From Variovorax paradoxus (GTDB lineage: Bacteria > Pseudomonadota > Gammaproteobacteria > Burkholderiales > Burkholderiaceae_C), in contig NZ_JAGGNW010000003.1 in assembly GCF_018614875.1 (NCBI RefSeq), forward strand, positions 85,329 to 149,328: DNA of 64,000 nucleotides. Direction: 5' to 3'. The translations under genes were made by a program, and so were the position numbers. Positions 28,417 through 38,337 of this stretch are shown here, piece by piece (within the stretch, counting starts at the first letter, position 1; each line of letters opens with the position of its first letter). Below the pieces are notes generated by a model that had not been told where the DNA came from, made no database searches, and saw only the letters and a list, made by a program, of their open reading frames with translations.

Positions 28417-29127
28417 TCAGCGCCCGCGGGCCTGGCGCCAGGCGGCGAATTCGGTGCGGCTTTGCTCGTCGGTCGGCGGATAGAGGCCGAGGATGGAGCG
28501 GCCTTCGAGCACCTTCTCCTGCACGAAGTCCTCGAAGACGGTCATCTCGGTGGCCTCGGCCGCAACCTCGTCGGCAATGGCCGCCGGAATCACGATGACG
28601 CCTTCCGCATCGCCCACCACCACGTCGCCGGGCCACACGGCCACGTCGCCGCAGCCGATCGGCACGTTGATGTCGATGGCCTGGTGCAGGGTCAGGTTGG
28701 TGGGCGCGCTCGGGCGCTGGTGGTAGGCCGGGAAACCGAGCTTCGCGATGTCGGGGCTGTCCCTGAAGCCGCCGTCGGTGACCACGCCGGCCACGCCGCG
28801 CTTCATGAGCCGGCTCACCAGGATGCCGCCGGCCGATGCGGCGCGCGCGTCCTTGCGGCTGTCCATCAGCAGCACCGCGCCCACCGGGCACTGCTCCACG
28901 GCCTGGCGCTGCGGATGGTTGCGGTCGTTGAACACGGTGATCGGGTTCAGATCCTCGCGCGCCGGCATGTAACGCAGCGTGAAGGCCTCGCCGACCATGT
29001 TAGGCAGCGTTGGATCGAGCGGATGCACGTCCTGGATGAACTGGTTGCGCAGGCCGCGCTTGAACAGCGCCGTGCACAGGGTGGCGGTGCTGACTTTCAT
29101 CAGCTTCTCGCGGGTTGGGGGATTCAC
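28417..29127 (-). CDS. RraA-family aldolase/decarboxylase (HMG/CHA aldolase-like)
   Basis: 236-residue protein of the RraA/4-hydroxy-4-methyl-2-oxoglutarate aldolase fold. Conserved parts: SAGGILVSRLMKRGVAGVVTDGGFRDS, which contains the G-x-x-R-D metal/pyruvyl-binding pattern, and CGDVAVWPGDVVVGDAEGVIVIPA. Family members cleave 4-hydroxy-2-oxo acids to pyruvate or remove CO2 from oxaloacetate. Downstream of a dehydratase that would make 2-keto-3-deoxy acids, it fits an aldol cleavage step. It lies between dehydratase (28 bases) and Bug-protein gene (40 bases). Confidence 0.88.
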   Translation of the reverse strand: MNPPTREKLMKVSTATLCTALFKRGLRNQFIQDVHPLDPTLPNMVGEAFTLRYMPAREDLNPITVFNDRNHPQRQAVEQCPVGAVLLMDSRKDARAASAGGILVSRLMKRGVAGVVTDGGFRDSPDIAKLGFPAYHQRPSAPTNLTLHQAIDINVPIGCGDVAVWPGDVVVGDAEGVIVIPAAIADEVAAEATEMTVFEDFVQEKVLEGRSILGLYPPTDEQSRTEFAAWRQARGR

Positions 29128-29155
29128 GTCGGGGGTCTCCGGGGGGTCGTTGGTT

Positions 29156-30883
<1,728 letters not shown>

Positions 30884-30918
30884 CGAGGGCTGAATCGATT
30901 TTTTGTGGGATCGGCTAT

Positions 30919-30947
30919 ATTAAAACACTAATATATTACTCAGTCAA
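30919..30947 (-). promoter_or_regulatory. sigma-70 promoter of the dehydratase operon with operator in spacer
   Basis: Minus strand: TTGACT (30942-30947), 17-base spacer, TTTAAT (30919-30924). The spacer holds TAATATATTA (30929-30938), a perfect 10-bp palindrome, a good place for the divergently encoded GntR repressor to block RNA polymerase. The region is far more AT-rich than its surroundings. Confidence 0.65.
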
Positions 30948-30964
30948 AGCGAGAATTCCAGCGA

Positions 30965-31660
30965 ATGACTGCCCTCCCCCGGATCCGACTCGACCGCACC
31001 CGCCTGGCCGCACCGCAGGTGCTCGAAAAGCTGCGCGATGCCATCCTCTCCCTTGATCTCGTGCCCGGCACGGTGCTGGTGCGGCAGGAGCTGGCCGACC
31101 GCTTCGGCGTGAGCCAGACGCCGGTGCGCGAGGCCTTGCTGCGCCTTGCCGAGGAAGGGCTGGTGGACGTGTTCCCGCAGCACGCCACCCTGGTCAGCCG
31201 CATCGACATCGACGCGGCCAGGCAGGCGCACTTCCTGCGCCGCTCGATCGAACTCGAGATCGTGCACCAGCTCGCCCAAGACGCCCCGCCCGACCTGGTG
31301 GCGCAGCTCGAAGCGCAGCTTGCGCTGCAGGCCACGCTGGCGGCGGCGCGGCAGTACGGCGACTTCGTCGGCGCCGACCGCAAGTTCCACCACCTGATGT
31401 ATGAAGCCGCGGGCGTGCCGAGCCTGTGGGACATGGTGTGCCGCGTCTCGGGCCATGTGGACCGCCTGCGGCGCCTGCACCTGCCCACGGCTGGCAAGAC
31501 CGAGGCGATCCTGCGCGACCACCGCGCCATCGTGCGCGCCATCGCGCGGCACGACGGCGCCGCGGCGCAGCAGGCGCTGCGCGAGCACCTCTCCGGCACC
31601 CTGAGCTCGCTGCCGGAAATCTGCGCGCGCCATCCGGACTTCATCGCACCCGGAATCTGA
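30965..31660 (+). CDS. GntR-family regulator, FCD (FadR) type
   Basis: 231-residue regulator with an N-terminal winged helix (ELADRFGVSQTPVREALLRLAEEGLV, about residues 40-65) and a C-terminal FCD domain with the usual metal-site residues around DRKFHHLMYEA, SGHVDRLRRLH and RDHRAIVRAI. FCD regulators commonly respond to sugar acids or other carboxylates. Divergent from the dehydratase-aldolase-Bug operon and 81 bases from it, so it most likely represses that operon through the TAATATATTA palindrome. Confidence 0.9.
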   Translation: MTALPRIRLDRTRLAAPQVLEKLRDAILSLDLVPGTVLVRQELADRFGVSQTPVREALLRLAEEGLVDVFPQHATLVSRIDIDAARQAHFLRRSIELEIVHQLAQDAPPDLVAQLEAQLALQATLAAARQYGDFVGADRKFHHLMYEAAGVPSLWDMVCRVSGHVDRLRRLHLPTAGKTEAILRDHRAIVRAIARHDGAAAQQALREHLSGTLSSLPEICARHPDFIAPGI

Positions 31661-31859
31661 GGCCCTCTGAAACAATAAAGTAAACCTTTTTACTACATTT
31701 ACCGCTATGCTGGAAACATTCGAGGTCGGTGGCACATTCCCTTCGAAGTGGACAACATCGCTGGGAAGATCGTTGCCGCTCCTATCGAATCAGACGCCTG
31801 AGTCAGCCCGCCGACCACGTCGGAACTGCGGCAGGCGATCGCAAGAGGATGGACGCAAA

Positions 31860-32678
31860 ATGGCTTATTCCAGTGCTCCGCAAATCGTCCGACAGATCCT
31901 GGAAGGGCCGGTCGCCCGGCCGGCGTTGCAGCGCTGGCGGCGCCGGCGGTTCTTCTCCGAAGCGGGTTTCGCCGGTTACTTCGGCCTGTTCAAGAATTTT
32001 TCCGAGGCGCGGAATTCGCTGCCGCCCAGTCCGGAATTCGACCACGCCGCCTTGGCGGCCGAGTACGTGGAAGTCCGCACCAAGAAGATCTTTGCCTACG
32101 ACTATCCGGTGATGTGGTGGCTCGAACGCGCGTTCCGGGACGGCGCCACCAAGGTGCTCGACATCGGCGGCTCGGTGGGTGTCCACTTCTATGCATACCG
32201 CCGCTATTTCGAGATGCCCAAAGATCTGTCCTGGCGGGTCGTGGAAGTGCCCGCCATAGCGTCCATCGGCCGCGAAATGGCCAGCCATGCCGAGGCCGAT
32301 GCCGGCGCGCTGAACTTCTCCGAGAACCTGGCGCAGGCTCTGTCCGGCCACGACATCTGGATCTCCGCCGGAGCCTTGCACTACCTGGACAATGCGCGCC
32401 CCGCCCAACTGCTCCGGCAATGCGAGGGACGCCCGCGGCACATTCTCCTGAACAAGGTGCCGCTCTATGGTGGCGAGGACTACGTGACGACGCAGAACAT
32501 CGGCGACGGCTGCTTCGCGCCGGTGCACGTCTACAACCGCGGCCGCTTCATCGAGGAGGTCGAGGCGCTGGGCTACACCCTGCGCGAGCAGTGGCAGGTT
32601 CCCGAGCGTTCGATCGACCTGCCGGGATTCCCCGAGCATTGCGTGCCGGTGCACAGCGGCCTCTACTTCACGAACTGA
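31860..32678 (+). CDS. putative methyltransferase, TIGR04325-like
   Basis: 272-residue protein with a SAM-binding start VLDIGGSVGVHFYAYRRYF (about residues 99-117) and a conserved acidic/aromatic region DYPVMWWLERAF before it, matching the TIGR04325 methyltransferase family often found near surface-polysaccharide or glycan genes. AGAGGAT precedes the ATG at 31860; the frame is open to an ATG at 31707, which would add 51 residues of unclassified sequence. The substrate is unknown and no glycan genes are nearby. A PAS-GGDEF gene follows 68 bases later. Confidence 0.75.
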   Translation: MAYSSAPQIVRQILEGPVARPALQRWRRRRFFSEAGFAGYFGLFKNFSEARNSLPPSPEFDHAALAAEYVEVRTKKIFAYDYPVMWWLERAFRDGATKVLDIGGSVGVHFYAYRRYFEMPKDLSWRVVEVPAIASIGREMASHAEADAGALNFSENLAQALSGHDIWISAGALHYLDNARPAQLLRQCEGRPRHILLNKVPLYGGEDYVTTQNIGDGCFAPVHVYNRGRFIEEVEALGYTLREQWQVPERSIDLPGFPEHCVPVHSGLYFTN

Positions 32679-32746
32679 GCCGGCGCACCGGTACGCCGGA
32701 CGGGTGCATCATTGCGCCCACGCTCCCTCGCGCGAAGGAAAAATCC

Positions 32747-34207
32747 ATGCCGTCTTCCACCGACTGCGAATCGATGTTCGAGTACGCGCCGATGTCGCTC
32801 TGGCTCGAGGACTACAGCGGACTGCGCCAGCTGTTCGAGTCGTGGCGCCGTGCCGGCATCGTGGATCTGGTGGGCCACCTGAATGCCGAGCCGCGGCAGG
32901 TGCGCGAATGCATGGCGCAGCTGAAGGTGCTGAGCGTCAACCAGAGCACGCTCGCGCTCTTCGGTGCGCAAAGCCAGGCCGAGCTGCTGTCCCGGCTCGA
33001 CAGCATCTTCCGCGACGACATGACCGCGCCCGTGATCTACGAGCTGGACCAGCTCTGGCGCGGAAAGCTCTGCTTCGACAACCAGACGGTCAACTACGCG
33101 CTGGATGGCCGCCGGCTCGACGTGCATGTGCGCGTGCAGGTGCTGCCCGGTCATGAGGCCTCGTGGGATCGCGTGCTGGTGTCGCTGGAGGACATCACCG
33201 AGCGCGTGCGCGCCGAGCAGCTGCGCCTGGAGAGCGAGCGCTACGCGCGCGAGCTGTTCGAACGCTCGCCGGTGTCGCTGTGGGTGGAAGACTTCGGCGC
33301 GGTCAAGACGCTGCTCGACGACATACGGCGGCGCGGCATCAGCGATTTCGCAACCTTCATCAAGGTGCATCCCGAGTTCATCACGCGCTGCATGCGGGAA
33401 ATCCGCGTGATCGACGTCAACCGGGAGACCCTGCGCATGTTCGGTGCGGCCGACAAGAACGAGCTGCTGAACAACATCTCCGGCATCTTTCGCGACGAGA
33501 TGCACGACTCCTTCGCCGAACAGCTGCAGGACCTCTGGAACGGCAAGATGCTGCAGCAGCGGGAGGTCGTCAACTACGCGCTGACGGGCGACCTGCTGAA
33601 CATCCACATGCAGTTCGCCGTGCTGGAAGACCGGCTCGCCACCTGGGATCTCGTGCTGGTGTCGCTGATCGACATCACGGCCAGAAAGAAGGCCGAGGCC
33701 TACCTCGAATACCTGGGCAAGCACGACGTGCTGACGCAGCTGCGCAACCGCGCCTTCTTCTCGGAAGAACTGAACCGGCTGTCGCGCAAGGGCCCGTGGC
33801 CGGTGTCGGTGCTGATGATCGACATGAACGGTCTGAAGCCCGTCAATGACGAGGAAGGACACGCCGCCGGCGACGCGCTGCTGCGGCGCGTGGGCGAGGT
33901 GCTGGGCAAGGCGGTCGACGAGCCCGGCTGGCCCGCGCGCATCGGCGGCGACGAGTTCGCCGTCGTGCTGCCCAAGACGGACGAGCGCGGGGCGGAGGCG
34001 ATGCGCGACCGCATCGCCTCCATGCTCGAGCTGAACAACCAGTTCTATGCGGGGCAGAGCGGACGGGTGCTGAAGCTCGCGGTCGGCATGGCGACCTGCG
34101 ACGCCGGCGACCAGATGGATGCGGCGCTGCAGCGGGCAGACCGCGCGATGTACGAGGACAAGGCCCGCCACTACCGCGAAAGCGCCACCGAGCGCCGGCG
34201 CGGATAG
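32747..34207 (+). CDS. tandem PAS-like sensor diguanylate cyclase
   Basis: 486-residue soluble protein with two homologous sensor domains (about residues 10-155 and 167-310; compare APMSLWLEDYSGL with SPVSLWVEDFGAV, and VSLEDITERVRAE with VSLIDITARKKAE) followed by a GGDEF domain from DVLTQLRNRAFF. The catalytic loop is intact (RIGGDEF). The residues before it (EPGWPARI) lack the RxxD inhibitory site, so feedback by c-di-GMP is not expected. AAGGAAAAA precedes the ATG. No transmembrane segment is seen, so the ligand or redox signal would be cytosolic. Confidence 0.88.
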   Translation: MPSSTDCESMFEYAPMSLWLEDYSGLRQLFESWRRAGIVDLVGHLNAEPRQVRECMAQLKVLSVNQSTLALFGAQSQAELLSRLDSIFRDDMTAPVIYELDQLWRGKLCFDNQTVNYALDGRRLDVHVRVQVLPGHEASWDRVLVSLEDITERVRAEQLRLESERYARELFERSPVSLWVEDFGAVKTLLDDIRRRGISDFATFIKVHPEFITRCMREIRVIDVNRETLRMFGAADKNELLNNISGIFRDEMHDSFAEQLQDLWNGKMLQQREVVNYALTGDLLNIHMQFAVLEDRLATWDLVLVSLIDITARKKAEAYLEYLGKHDVLTQLRNRAFFSEELNRLSRKGPWPVSVLMIDMNGLKPVNDEEGHAAGDALLRRVGEVLGKAVDEPGWPARIGGDEFAVVLPKTDERGAEAMRDRIASMLELNNQFYAGQSGRVLKLAVGMATCDAGDQMDAALQRADRAMYEDKARHYRESATERRRG

Positions 34208-34317
34208 GGCGCGGTTCCCGCGCTTCCCGAGCTCGGCGCAGCGGTGGGCACAGGGTGGCGGCACGCCGGGCCGACGGAGCAGAATGCGCGGCTCCCCTTC
34301 CCGTTCCTTCCGCCGAG

Positions 34318-35286
34318 ATGCAGCCCAACAAAGCCACCAACATCCAGCTCGACCTGACCTCCGACCTGCAGAAATGGCGCGCCTTCCTCGCCATTGCCGA
34401 GCTGGGCAGCCTGACGCGCGCGGCGCTGTTTCTCGACAGCAGCCAGTCGCTGCTGAGCCGGCATCTCAACGCGCTCGAACGCGAATGCAACGCGCGCCTG
34501 TTCAATCGCACGGGCCGCGGCGTGCAGCTGTCGGAGGTGGGGCAGCGCCTCTTTCCGCATGTGAAGGCGCTGCTGTCGGATGCCGAGCAGCTCGAGCTCG
34601 AAATCCGCGGCGAGGCACGCGAGCCGGCCGGCCGCGTCACCATCGGCTCCTTGCCGTCGGTCACCAACCCGATCGTCGGAAAGCTGTTCAACCGCCTGCA
34701 GGCGCGCCATCCCGGCATCCGGCTCAAGATTCTCGAAGGATCCAGCGGACAGGTGGAAGAGTGGCTGGCCGACGCCCGCGTGGACATCGCGATCCTCTAT
34801 CGCTACGGCACGACGCTGCCGGAGCAGGAACAGGCGCTCGCAACGGTGGACAGCTACCTGATCGGCACCGCGGGCGACCGTCTCACATCCAGGCCGGAAC
34901 TGCCCTTCGATGCGCTCGACGGTCTGCCGTTCATCCTTCCGGGCGCGCCCAACGGCCTGCGCAGTGCGCTCGATGCGCTTGCGCGCCAGCACCACATCGC
35001 CCTCGCCCCCGTGCTCGAAGCCGATTCGCTGCCGCTCATGCGCTCGGTCGTGGCACAGGAGCGGCTCTATACCGTGCTGCCGCTGCACGCTGTCTGGGCA
35101 GAGGTGAAGGAAGGCCGGCTGCAGGCTTCGAAGATCGTCTCGCCCGGCCTGCAACGCATCGTCTCCATGGCGATGGCGCGCAGCAAGGGACCCGGCAAGG
35201 CCGTCTCGGCCGTGGCCGCGCAGATCGTGCAGGCCGTGGAAGAAAGCACGCGGCTGGGGCTTTGGCGCGCGGGGGCGAGCCGCTGA
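34318..35286 (+). CDS. LysR-family transcriptional regulator
   Basis: 322-residue LysR regulator. The DNA-binding domain contains ELGSLTRAALFLDSSQSLLSRHLNALERECNARLF, and the effector domain starts near residue 98 (RVTIGSLPSVTNPIVGKLF). The ATG at 34318 was chosen because it begins the normal LysR N terminus. It precedes the hydrolase-CMD-LigI-like gene set on the same strand, so it probably regulates that set and possibly the Bug gene at 39763, which share GCATAG/CTATGC dyads in their upstream DNA. Effector unknown. Confidence 0.88.
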   Translation: MQPNKATNIQLDLTSDLQKWRAFLAIAELGSLTRAALFLDSSQSLLSRHLNALERECNARLFNRTGRGVQLSEVGQRLFPHVKALLSDAEQLELEIRGEAREPAGRVTIGSLPSVTNPIVGKLFNRLQARHPGIRLKILEGSSGQVEEWLADARVDIAILYRYGTTLPEQEQALATVDSYLIGTAGDRLTSRPELPFDALDGLPFILPGAPNGLRSALDALARQHHIALAPVLEADSLPLMRSVVAQERLYTVLPLHAVWAEVKEGRLQASKIVSPGLQRIVSMAMARSKGPGKAVSAVAAQIVQAVEESTRLGLWRAGASR

Positions 35287-35288
35287 AG

Positions 35289-35349
35289 GGCTGCATAGCA
35301 GCCTTTCCCGCCCATGCATGGGTCGCGCGGAGATGGCGCTCTATGCTGC
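35289..35349. promoter_or_regulatory. GCATAG/CTATGC dyads before the hydrolase operon
   Basis: GGCTGC-ATA-GCAGCC (35289-35303) is a palindrome containing GCATAG, and CTATGCTGC follows at 35341-35349. The same words recur before the Bug gene (39655-39698). Site for the adjacent LysR regulator is a reasonable guess. Confidence 0.4.
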
Positions 35350-35413
35350 AGACAGGCCATGCCGGAACCCGCCTGAAGGGTTCGGAGCAAGCGGCCAAAG
35401 GAGACAACAGGCC

Positions 35414-36298
35414 GTGCCATCCCACTTCCTCGCATCGCGCCGGCGCCGGATCGCCCTGGCGGTCCTGGCCTGCGCGCTCACGGTCGGCGCCTGCGCGCCC
35501 TTCGCTGCGGCAGGGGCCGCGGCGCGCCACCGCGTCCTGCTGGCCGAAGGCACCGTGAGCATCGATGTCATCGTCGAAGGCCGAGGGCCCGCCGTGGTGC
35601 TGCTGCCATCCTCGCAGCGCGACTCGGAAGACTTCGACGAGCTTGCGGCACGCCTGGCCGCGCTCGGCTTCAAGGTGCTGCGCCCGCAGCCGCGCGGCAT
35701 GGGCGCTTCGAGCGGCCCCATGGACGATCTGAGCCTGCATGCGCTTGCCGCCGACGTGGCCAGCACGGTCCGCCAGCTCGGCGACGGCCGCGCCGTGCTG
35801 GTGGGCCATGCCTTCGGCCACTTCGTGGCGCGCGTCGCGGACCTCGATCATCCCGGCCTCGTGCGTGGCATCGTCGTGGCGGCCGGCGCCGCGCGCACGT
35901 TCCCGCCCGGCGCGGCCCGGTCGCTCGCCGTCGCCGGCGACCCGGCACAGGCGCGCGATGCGCGGCTGCGCGGCTTGCGCGAAGCCTTCTTTGCGCCCGG
36001 CAACGACCCCACACCATGGCTCGAGGGCTGGCATCCGGAATTGCGCGAGGCCTATCGCCGTGCCGGCAGCATTCCGCCCAAGGAGGCCTGGTGGCCGGTG
36101 AGCCGGGCGCCCATCCTCGACCTGCAGGGCGCCGACGATCCCTGGCGCCCACCCGCCACACGCAACGAGCTCAAGGACGTGCTGGGCAGCAAGGTGACGG
36201 TGCAGGTCGTGCCGCACGCCAGCCATGCGCTGATCCCCGAGCAGCCGGAGGCCGTGGCACGTGCCATCGCCGACTGGATGTCCACCCTTCCCCGCTGA
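35414..36298 (+). CDS. alpha/beta hydrolase-fold lipoprotein lacking the nucleophile Ser
   Basis: 294-residue protein started from GTG with AAGGAG about ten bases upstream. The N terminus is a lipoprotein signal (LTVGAC, Cys near residue 26). The fold follows alpha/beta hydrolases: LLPSSQRDSEDF oxyanion region, VVPHASHAL with the final His, and DLQGADDPW with the Asp. The nucleophile elbow, normally GxSxG, reads GHAFG, with Ala in place of Ser. Thus either the activity differs from ordinary ester hydrolysis, or it is a binding protein. It heads a three-gene operon with the CMD-like and LigI-like genes. Confidence 0.8.
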   Translation: MPSHFLASRRRRIALAVLACALTVGACAPFAAAGAAARHRVLLAEGTVSIDVIVEGRGPAVVLLPSSQRDSEDFDELAARLAALGFKVLRPQPRGMGASSGPMDDLSLHALAADVASTVRQLGDGRAVLVGHAFGHFVARVADLDHPGLVRGIVVAAGAARTFPPGAARSLAVAGDPAQARDARLRGLREAFFAPGNDPTPWLEGWHPELREAYRRAGSIPPKEAWWPVSRAPILDLQGADDPWRPPATRNELKDVLGSKVTVQVVPHASHALIPEQPEAVARAIADWMSTLPR

Positions 36299-36312
36299 CC
36301 CCCGAAAACACC

Positions 36313-36885
36313 ATGCCACGCATCTCCCTGCCCCCGCCGGAAACCATGGACGCCGCCCAGCGCGCGGTCTACGACAAGATCGTCTCGGGCCCACGCGGCA
36401 AGGTCCAGGGGCCGCTGCGCGCGGCACTGCACAACGCCGAACTGGCCGAGAAATGGCAGGCGCTGGGCGCACTGCTGCGCTACGGCACGACCTTGCCACC
36501 ACGCCTCTCGGAGCTCGCCATCCTGGTCACCGGCCGCGCCTGCCGCTCGCCCTTCGAGTGGTACGCGCACCGCCTGGAAGCCGAGAAAGCAGGCATCGGG
36601 TCGCCCGTCATCGAAGCCATCCTGGCCGAAACCGAGCCGCCCGGCCTGTCGGCGGACGAGGCCGCGGTCTACCGCTATGCCGTCGAGCTCAACCGCCACG
36701 ACTCGGTCTCCGACGCAACCTATGCGGCCGCGCTCGCGCGCTTCGGCGAGCGGGCGATCGTGGAGCTGACGGCGCTGATCGGCTACTACACCATGGTGGC
36801 GATGACCCTCAACTGCCACGAGATACCGCTGCCCGAAGGCGTGGCGGCGGCCTTTGCGCTGCCGCAGCAGTCGGAGCTCCGATGA
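36313..36885 (+). CDS. carboxymuconolactone decarboxylase-family protein
   Basis: 190-residue all-helical protein of the carboxymuconolactone decarboxylase (CMD) family. The core GRACRSPFEWYAHRLEAEKAGIG matches the CMD signature, and the redox CxxC of AhpD is absent. Similar two-repeat proteins are used in aromatic degradation or as peroxidase-like proteins; which applies here is unclear. It begins 14 bases after the hydrolase, and its stop overlaps the next start by four bases. Confidence 0.8.
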   Translation: MPRISLPPPETMDAAQRAVYDKIVSGPRGKVQGPLRAALHNAELAEKWQALGALLRYGTTLPPRLSELAILVTGRACRSPFEWYAHRLEAEKAGIGSPVIEAILAETEPPGLSADEAAVYRYAVELNRHDSVSDATYAAALARFGERAIVELTALIGYYTMVAMTLNCHEIPLPEGVAAAFALPQQSELR

Positions 36886-37703
36886 GCACCGCGCCAGCAG
36901 CGGCAGGCTGGGACTGCCACGCCCACCTGTTCGGCCCCTACGACCGCTTCGCGCTCGCGCCCGAGCGCAGCTACACGCCGCCGGAGGCCCTCGAATCGCA
37001 CTACCTGGCGCTGCTCGAGCGGCTCGGGCTTTCCCACGGCGTGCTGGTGCATCCCAGTGCCTACGGCGATGACCATGCGCTGCTGCTGCACACGCTGGCG
37101 AGGCAGCCAGCATTGCGCGGCGTGGTCGTGGTGCGACCGGGCGGTCCGCTCCCGCTCTCGGGCCTGCGCGCGCGCGGCGTGCGGGGTGCCCGTTTCAGCC
37201 ACCGCAGCGGTGCCGGCGGCAACTTTGCGGGCAGCGCATCGTTCGACGATCTGCGCGTGCTCGCACCTGCGCTGGCGGATGCCGGCCTGCATGCCGAGCT
37301 GTGGACGGACTGCCGGGCCCTGGACGGCATCGCCGCCGACCTGATGGCGCTGCCGGTGCCGGTCGTGATCGACCACATGGGCGGCTTCGACGTCGGCGCG
37401 GGTGTCGACGCCGGGGGCTTTCGCACACTGCTCGGCCTGCTGGCGTCGGGCAAGGTGTGGGTCAAGCTCTGCGCCTACCGCAACCTGCTGAATGCGCCCG
37501 ACTGGCAGGCCGGCCGCCCGTTCCAGCAGAAGATGGTCGAGGCCAATCCCGAACGCCTGCTCTGGGGAAGCGACTGGCCGCATCTGCGCGTGACGCCGGC
37601 GCCCGACACTGCGCAGCTGCTCGCCATGTTCAAGGACTGGGCGGGCAGCGGCGCGACGGTGCGCCAGGTGCTCGAGACCAATCCGGAAACCCTCTACCGA
37701 TGA
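36882..37703 (+). CDS. LigI-like amidohydrolase (2-pyrone-4,6-dicarboxylate lactonase family)
   Basis: 273-residue TIM-barrel metal-dependent hydrolase. The first metal motif is DCHAHLFGPYDRF, later VIDHMGGF and the final Asp in LLWGSDWPHLR; this pattern matches PDC hydrolase LigI and its relatives, which open lactones in aromatic catabolism. GARFSHRSGAG corresponds to the region where LigI binds its substrate. The partners (CMD family, alpha/beta hydrolase) support a lactone or ring-cleavage product as substrate. Exact substrate is not certain. Confidence 0.86.
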   Translation: MSTAPAAAGWDCHAHLFGPYDRFALAPERSYTPPEALESHYLALLERLGLSHGVLVHPSAYGDDHALLLHTLARQPALRGVVVVRPGGPLPLSGLRARGVRGARFSHRSGAGGNFAGSASFDDLRVLAPALADAGLHAELWTDCRALDGIAADLMALPVPVVIDHMGGFDVGAGVDAGGFRTLLGLLASGKVWVKLCAYRNLLNAPDWQAGRPFQQKMVEANPERLLWGSDWPHLRVTPAPDTAQLLAMFKDWAGSGATVRQVLETNPETLYR

Positions 37704-37716
37704 AGCGCCGGGCGCT

Positions 37717-38337
37717 TCAGCCGTCCACCGGCTCCGAAGACTGGAACGAAGGCCGCGCGCGCAAGACCTCGAACCATGCGGCGAGCCGCGGCGCGAGCCC
37801 CCGCCAGCCGAGCATGCCGAAGCGGTAGTCGAGATAGCCGAGGGCGCAGCCGAGCGCGACGTGGCCGATGCAGAACGGCGCATCGCCGAGCGCCTTGGCT
37901 TCGTCGTCCAGCAGCTTCAGCGATGCACGGGTCTTGAGCTCGAAGGCGTCCATCAGCACCTGGAGCGGCAACTCGCGTTCGCGCTCGTTGCGCCACAGAA
38001 TCAGCACGTCGAGCAGGCCGTCGCCCAGCGCGTGCCAGCGCAGCGCCTGCCAGCGGGCATCGCCGTGCACGGGAAAAAGCGCGCCACCGGCGGTGTCGTT
38101 CAGGTACTCGCAGATCACGGCCGAATCGAACAGCGTGCGCCCGTCCGCGAGCACAAGTGTCGGAATCTTCGAAAGCGGGTTGTCGGCCATGAGGACCGGG
38201 TTGGGTTTCAGCATGGCGGCCACCGAGCGCACGAGCTCGAGGCGCGGCAGCAGTCCAAGCTCGTGCGCGCAGACCATCACCTTGCGTACATAGGGCGACT
38301 TGGGCGACCAATGCAGCCGCATGGCCGGCTCGGCCAT
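37717..38337 (-). CDS. glutathione S-transferase
   Basis: 206-residue GST with thioredoxin-like N domain (LHWSPKSPYVRKVMVCAHELGL, Ser near residue 11-14 as candidate catalytic residue; NPLSKIPTLVLADG, DSAVICEYL binding glutathione) and helical C domain. Conjugates or reductively dehalogenates electrophiles with glutathione. Its start shares one base with the stop of the upstream CoA-transferase, suggesting coupled translation. Role in the pathway unclear. Confidence 0.88.
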   Translation of the reverse strand: MAEPAMRLHWSPKSPYVRKVMVCAHELGLLPRLELVRSVAAMLKPNPVLMADNPLSKIPTLVLADGRTLFDSAVICEYLNDTAGGALFPVHGDARWQALRWHALGDGLLDVLILWRNERERELPLQVLMDAFELKTRASLKLLDDEAKALGDAPFCIGHVALGCALGYLDYRFGMLGWRGLAPRLAAWFEVLRARPSFQSSEPVDG

